Below are positions 6,666 through 9,514 of a stretch of DNA of 9,514 bases, piece by piece. Positions within the stretch are counted from its first letter, which is position 1; each line of letters starts with the position of its first letter. The notes under the pieces were generated by a model. That model was given only the letters and a program-made list of their open reading frames with translations, was not told where the DNA came from and made no database searches. Location: the NCBI GenBank assembly GCA_910586105.1, contig CAJUGU010000137.1, positions 1 to 9,514 of the forward strand. The letters run 5' to 3'. Source of the DNA: an uncultured Eubacteriales bacterium. Lineage in GTDB: Bacteria > Bacillota > Clostridia > Oscillospirales > Butyricicoccaceae. The position numbers and the translations under genes are program-made.

Positions 6666-6711
6666 ACCACTTTTGTGGTTATATCTTACCAAAAACGTGG
6701 TTTCTTGTAAA
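6666..6711 (-). promoter_or_regulatory. Promoter with two tandem operator-like dyads (blaI-type operon)
   Basis: On the minus strand a TTTACA -35 (6706-6711), a 17-base spacer and a TAAGAT -10 (6683-6688) predict a start near 6676. Two 14-base dyads share the half-site ACCA/TGGT: ACCACTTTTGTGGT (6666-6679, perfect) across the start, and ACCAAAAACGTGGT (6688-6701) in the spacer. Their centres are 22 bp apart, about two helical turns, as expected for two repressor dimers on one DNA face. Binding by the BlaI-type product is inferred. Confidence 0.65.
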
Positions 6712-6817
6712 GATATTTTTTAGTTTTCTTAGTATTTATGTTCAAGAGATGAAAAGTGAAGGAAAACCAGCCCTGTGGCTTTTTATGTAGCATCCTATTT
6801 GGTTACTGCTCCTATTC

Positions 6818-7062
6818 TTAAAATGCAGGTATTGGGGATCCGGTTCTATCCGGTGGAATACATTCCAGCAGATCCCCAATCTCGCATTCGAGAACTGCGC
6901 AGATCCTTGCAGAAACATCCGTGCCAAGGCGAGCGACCTCATTTTTATGAAATGATTTAGCTGAGTACGCTGCCTCTCTGCACGATGACTGAATTTATTA
7001 TTGCTGAGATCACGCTGCTCAATCAGTTCCGCCAAATGCATCTCAATTCTTCTATATCCTAT
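6818..7062 (-). pseudogene. Small XRE/Cro-type HTH regulator, frameshifted (and possibly start-less)
   Basis: One frame encodes MHLAELIEQRDLSNNKFS (ATG at 7041) and continues HRAERQRTQLNHFIK, the first half of a small Cro-type HTH. The next frame continues NEVARLGTDVSARICAVLE and then CEIGDLLECIPPDRTGSPIPAF with a stop at 6818-6820, the typical C-terminal half (compare the family pattern LxVLARICxVLxCxIGDLLExIP). The switch falls in the A-run at 6942-6946. Adding one A there restores a continuous frame of about 81 residues. Upstream, a good GGAGGGGG (7068-7075) sits 8 bases before ATA GGA TAT at 7062. If that ATA was once ATG, the start has also been lost; ATG at 7041 has no good ribosome binding site. 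Small regulators of this type often sit on mobile elements. A sequencing error in the A-run is possible. Confidence 0.65.
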
Positions 7063-7126
7063 GATTTCCCCCTCCGATATCAAATGAATGTAACAGTTAT
7101 TTTTCCAATGCATTTATATAAACAAA

Positions 7127-7171
7127 GGGCTGTCTCTTATGATTTACGTGAAATCATTTTGAGACAGTCCC
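7127..7171. repeat. 46-base imperfect palindrome, IS-end-like or terminator-like
   Basis: GGGCTGTCTC (7127-7136) pairs with GAGACAGTCCC (7161-7171, one bulge). Inside it ATGATTT (7139-7145) pairs with AAATCAT (7151-7157) around a 5-base loop. The ends resemble GGG(A)CTGTCTCA-type termini of some Firmicute insertion sequences, from general knowledge. It is flanked by AAA/TTTT, so it could also stop transcription, but no plus-strand gene ends here. It may be a minimal MITE or an IS excision scar. Confidence 0.5.
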
Positions 7172-7236
7172 CTTTTAAATAATTATCCGTCGGCGCAGAA
7201 TGTAGTGCAAAGGGGCTGGTTTTTATCCTGCCGCTA

Positions 7237-7245
7237 TGGTATAAT
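7237..7245 (+). promoter_or_regulatory. Extended -10 promoter of the ABC-F gene
   Basis: TGGTATAAT is a perfect extended -10 (TG at 7237-7238, TATAAT at 7240-7245). The -35 position at a 17-base spacer (TGGTTT) is weak, as expected for an extended -10 promoter. The predicted start near 7252 gives a leader of about 150 bases. Confidence 0.7.
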
Positions 7246-7266
7246 AGCCGAAGGCGGTCGCGCTGT

Positions 7267-7383
7267 ATGGAAATGCCATATTGGAACGGTTCCGCCCGCA
7301 GGGAAGCTCGGACGTTTGGACGCTCCCCCGCTTTCTGCAAGCGACACACGCCCCTTCCGGGCGGCGAAATAAAAATCACATGA
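7267..7383 (+). CDS. Candidate 38-codon upstream ORF in the ABC-F leader
   Basis: From ATG at 7267 a frame of 38 codons ends at TGA 7381-7383, 21 bases before the ABC-F start and just before its AGGAGGT. It begins MEMPYWNGSARREA and ends TPLPGGEIKIT. Upstream is only a poor AAGG about 12 bases away. It fills most of the leader, as leader peptides of ribosome-sensed attenuators do. No matching terminator hairpin with a T-run is visible, so its translation and role are conjecture. Confidence 0.3.
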   Translation: MEMPYWNGSARREARTFGRSPAFCKRHTPLPGGEIKIT

Positions 7384-7404
7384 TCAGGAGGTTTTTCAAA
7401 AAGC

Positions 7405-9006
7405 ATGATCACAGTCAGCAACGTCAGCCTGAATTTCAGCGGCACGCCGCTGTTTAAGGATGTCAATATCAAGTTCACCGAGGGCAACTGCTACGGCGTC
7501 ATTGGCGCGAACGGGGCGGGGAAGTCTACCTTTTTAAAGATCCTGTCCGGCGATCTGGATTCGACCACCGGTGAAGTCTCGATCAAGCCGGATACGCGGA
7601 TGTCCGTATTGCAGCAGGACCATTTTGCATTCAATACCTATACCGTACTCGATACCGTGATCGGGGGCAGCCCGCGCCTGTACGAGATCATGAAGGAAAA
7701 GGAAGCGCTCTACGCGAAGGATCCGTTCACCGAAGAAGACGGCAACCGCGCCGCCGATCTGGAAGCGGAGTTTGCCGAACTCGACGGCTGGGAAGCCGAA
7801 AGCGACGCCGCCCGTCTGCTGGAAGGCTTAGGGCTGCGCGCTGAGGACGTGCAGTACAGCCTGCTGGAAACCCTGCCGGACTCGGACAAGGTCAAGGTTT
7901 TGCTGGCGCGCGCCCTGTTTGGCAAGCCGGATATTATCTTGTTGGACGAGCCCACCAACCATTTGGACGTGGACGCGATCCACTGGCTGGAGGATTTCCT
8001 GCTCGAGTTCGAGGGGACGGTCATTGTCGTTTCGCATGACCGCCACTTCCTGAACAACGTTTGCACGCACATTGTCGATATCGACTTTGGCAAGGTGCAG
8101 ATCTATGTTGGTAACTACGAATTCTGGTACGAATCCTCCCAGTTAGTGCAGAAAATGATCCGCGATCAAAACCGAAAGAACGAGGATAAGATCCGGGAGC
8201 TGCAAAGTTTTATCCAGCGGTTTTCGGCGAACAAATCCAAAAGCCGTCAGGCGACCAGCCGGAAAAAGCTGATCGAAAAGCTGACGGTCGAAGAGCTGCC
8301 AGTCTCCTCCCGCCGGTACCCGTTCGTCGGATTTGTGATGGATCGCGAAGCGGGCAAGGATATCTTGGAGGTCAAGGGGATCTCGAAAACGATCGACGGC
8401 GAACAGATCCTGAAGGATGTGTCATTCATCGTCGGTAAGGGCGACAAAATTGGTTTTGTCTCGGAAAACGAACTGGCAATGACCACCCTGTTCCAGATCC
8501 TGATGGGCGAGTTAGAGCCGGACGAAGGGACGTTCAAATGGGGCGTATCCACGAGCCAGTCCTACTTTCCGAAGGATAACAACAGCTTTTTCGACGGTCA
8601 CGACGAAAATATGCTTGATTGGCTCGCGCCGTATTCGCGCACGGATACGCTGGAATCGACCCTGCGCGGCTTCCTTGGACGGATGCTGTTTTCGGGCAAC
8701 GACGTTTACAAGCCGGTCAAGGTGCTTTCCGGCGGCGAAAAGGTGCGCATGATGCTTTCCCGCATGATGCTGTTCGGCTCGAACGTTTTGGTGATCGACC
8801 AGCCGACCAACCACCTCGATCTGGAATCGATCACGGCGGTCAATAACGGCGTGCGCGATTTCAAGGGTAACGTCCTGTTCGCTTCGCACGACCACGAATT
8901 TGTGCAGACGATCGCCAACCGTATCATTGAACTGCGCCCGGACGGCGTGTTGGACAAGGCTTGTACCTATGATGAATTCCTCGAATTCCGCGCTTCCCGG
9001 AAATGA
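7405..9006 (+). CDS. ABC-F family ATPase (YkpA/YbiT-type), one composite ATP site degenerate
   Basis: This is a 533-residue soluble protein with two ABC domains and no membrane segments. ABC-F proteins bind the ribosomal E site and act in translation or antibiotic resistance. The YkpA/YbiT type is assigned from segments such as FKWGVSTSQSYFPKDN and the two-domain layout. Domain 1: Walker A GANGAGKST at 34-42, Walker B LLDEPTNHLD with Asp181-Glu182, H-loop His211; but the signature is LPDSD at 157-161. The linker (about 240-320), which contacts tRNA in this family, contains QNRKNEDKIRELQSFIQRFS and SKSRQATSRKK. Domain 2: Walker A is SENELAMTT at 353-361 (Lys replaced by Met359), Walker B is IDQPTNHLD with Gln466 for the catalytic Glu, while signature LSGGE (441-445) and His495 are intact. 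The ATG at 7405 has AGGAGGT (7386-7392) 12 bases upstream. It is monocistronic with its own promoter, leader and terminator. Confidence 0.93.
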   Translation: MITVSNVSLNFSGTPLFKDVNIKFTEGNCYGVIGANGAGKSTFLKILSGDLDSTTGEVSIKPDTRMSVLQQDHFAFNTYTVLDTVIGGSPRLYEIMKEKEALYAKDPFTEEDGNRAADLEAEFAELDGWEAESDAARLLEGLGLRAEDVQYSLLETLPDSDKVKVLLARALFGKPDIILLDEPTNHLDVDAIHWLEDFLLEFEGTVIVVSHDRHFLNNVCTHIVDIDFGKVQIYVGNYEFWYESSQLVQKMIRDQNRKNEDKIRELQSFIQRFSANKSKSRQATSRKKLIEKLTVEELPVSSRRYPFVGFVMDREAGKDILEVKGISKTIDGEQILKDVSFIVGKGDKIGFVSENELAMTTLFQILMGELEPDEGTFKWGVSTSQSYFPKDNNSFFDGHDENMLDWLAPYSRTDTLESTLRGFLGRMLFSGNDVYKPVKVLSGGEKVRMMLSRMMLFGSNVLVIDQPTNHLDLESITAVNNGVRDFKGNVLFASHDHEFVQTIANRIIELRPDGVLDKACTYDEFLEFRASRK

Positions 9007-9032
9007 TCCGGCTGGCAAATCGACGATAAAAC

Positions 9033-9076
9033 AAAACGGCCCCGGAACCCTGCCCGCAGGGTTCCGGGGCCGTTTT
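9033..9076 (+). terminator. Strong rho-independent terminator of the ABC-F gene
   Basis: A perfect 20-bp inverted repeat (9033-9052 with 9057-9076) with a CCCG loop. The GC-rich core has AAAA and TTTT ends. It begins 26 bases after the ABC-F stop. Its symmetry could let it stop transcription from both sides; the transposase remnant on the minus strand ends right against it. Confidence 0.92.
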
Positions 9077-9472
9077 CTAGTGCTCCATCCGGCGAGGAGT
9101 CGGATTTGGACTTGGAGCGGGATTTTCGCAGGGCAAGGACGATAACGCAGCCATGCGGAAATCCAGCCCAAGGGCGAGTTCGATTTCTGACGGGATGGAG
9201 CAGTAGTCTACAACGTGCATCTGGATCAGCTTGTCCGCGATCATCTGCATCCTCCACCGGTCTCTTCCCTCCGGAGGATCAGAACATGCAATCATACCGA
9301 TTTTGGCTTCTGCTTCTCCCGTCACTTTCCGAGCGTGGTTTTGCTGTGCCTTGCGCCCCAGCGCCGCTTCCGTGCCATCTATCACAAACCGCTTCGCCAC
9401 TCCAGCAATCGTAGCACGGCATACGTCATAAGCATCCATGGTTCGCTCATAAGCCCATTCTGATATTGTCAA
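9077..9472 (-). pseudogene. IS630-type transposase fragment (degenerate)
   Basis: An open frame of 131 codons from TTG 9472 contains a recognisable part at about residues 4-89. This is a helix-turn-helix stretch EWAYERTMDAYDVCRATIAG, then VAKRFVIDGTEAALGRKAQQ, then KVTGEAEAKIGMIACSDPPEGRDRW and MQMIADKLIQMHVVDY. This is the N-terminal DNA-binding part of IS630-family transposases as I know them (usual pattern RWTxxLLADKLVELxVV). An in-frame stop lies about 20 bases upstream of 9472 and there is no ribosome binding site. After about residue 90 the family resemblance is lost and the frame ends at the ABC-F terminator. The catalytic DDE domain is absent. It is therefore an internal fragment of a roughly 350-residue transposase. 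No terminal inverted repeats or target duplication could be identified. Family assignment is from memory of the motif pattern. Confidence 0.55.
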
Positions 9473-9514
9473 TATTGGTTGACACTTTTTTTACAAGGAT
9501 ATCAATGCCTAAGC

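Larger units (their letters stand above)
6712..7236. other. AT-richer intergenic scar without an intact gene
   Basis: This stretch is visibly lower in GC than the rest of the window. It holds the frameshifted XRE remnant (6818-7062) and the IS-end-like palindrome (7127-7171). Short open frames on both strands here lack ribosome binding sites and protein-like composition. The base composition suggests acquired DNA. Confidence 0.5.

Noticed and set aside
4992..6710. 572-codon open frame on the plus strand
   Set aside because: It runs antisense through the XRE and BlaI-type genes and across their promoters and repeats. It is an artefact of high GC; the minus-strand genes have recognisable domains.
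9467..9492. TGTCAA/TTGACA dyad followed by seven T on the plus strand, terminator-like
   Set aside because: The stem is only 6 AT-rich pairs and no plus-strand gene ends there. TTGACA on either strand has no matching -10 at 16-18 bases, so it is not a credible promoter either.
1..9514. CRISPR array, tRNA, rRNA, riboswitch or phage module
   Set aside because: I saw no regularly spaced direct repeats, tRNA-like cloverleaf, rRNA-like sequence, recognised riboswitch core or phage structural gene. The only repeats are the three GC-rich palindromic copies.

Overview
The window comes from a GC-rich Gram-positive bacterium. Evidence for this is strong AGGAGG-type ribosome binding sites, a TTG-started FtsK/SpoIIIE translocase, a BlaI/MecI-type repressor and a YkpA-type ABC-F protein. 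GC-rich palindromic intergenic repeats of the kind I associate with gut Clostridia (Oscillospirales/Ruminococcaceae) point the same way. The taxonomic placement is inference from gene style, not from a marker search.

Positions 1-6711 read almost entirely on the minus strand. In transcription order there is a small uncharacterised protein plus a BlaI-type repressor (6647-5969) behind a promoter with two operator-like dyads. Next come an XRE-type regulator with its own strong promoter (5558-4863), undecaprenyl-diphosphatase UppP (4689-3850), the DNA translocase FtsK (3533-729), and a flavin-reductase-like protein (679-182) probably cotranscribed with ftsK. Three copies of a GC-rich palindromic repeat lie between these units (1-72, 3739-3826, 5677-5764). 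The ftsK leader carries a terminator-like hairpin immediately before its ribosome binding site.

Positions 6712-7236 are an AT-richer scar with no intact gene. It holds a small XRE regulator broken by a frameshift in an A-run (and perhaps by loss of its ATG start), and a 46-base imperfect palindrome resembling insertion-sequence ends. On the plus strand an extended -10 promoter (7237-7245) then drives a roughly 150-base leader with a possible 38-codon upstream ORF, followed by an ABC-F ATPase (7405-9006) closed by a 20-bp perfect terminator. The right edge (9077-9472, minus strand) is a degenerate IS630-type transposase fragment.

Most of this is housekeeping: cell-wall lipid carrier recycling, chromosome segregation and ribosome-associated ABC-F function. 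I see no defence system, CRISPR array, tRNA or rRNA. The most notable protein-level observation is the ABC-F protein. One of its two composite ATP sites is canonical, while the other has lost the Walker A lysine, the Walker B catalytic glutamate (E to Q) and the LSGGQ signature together.
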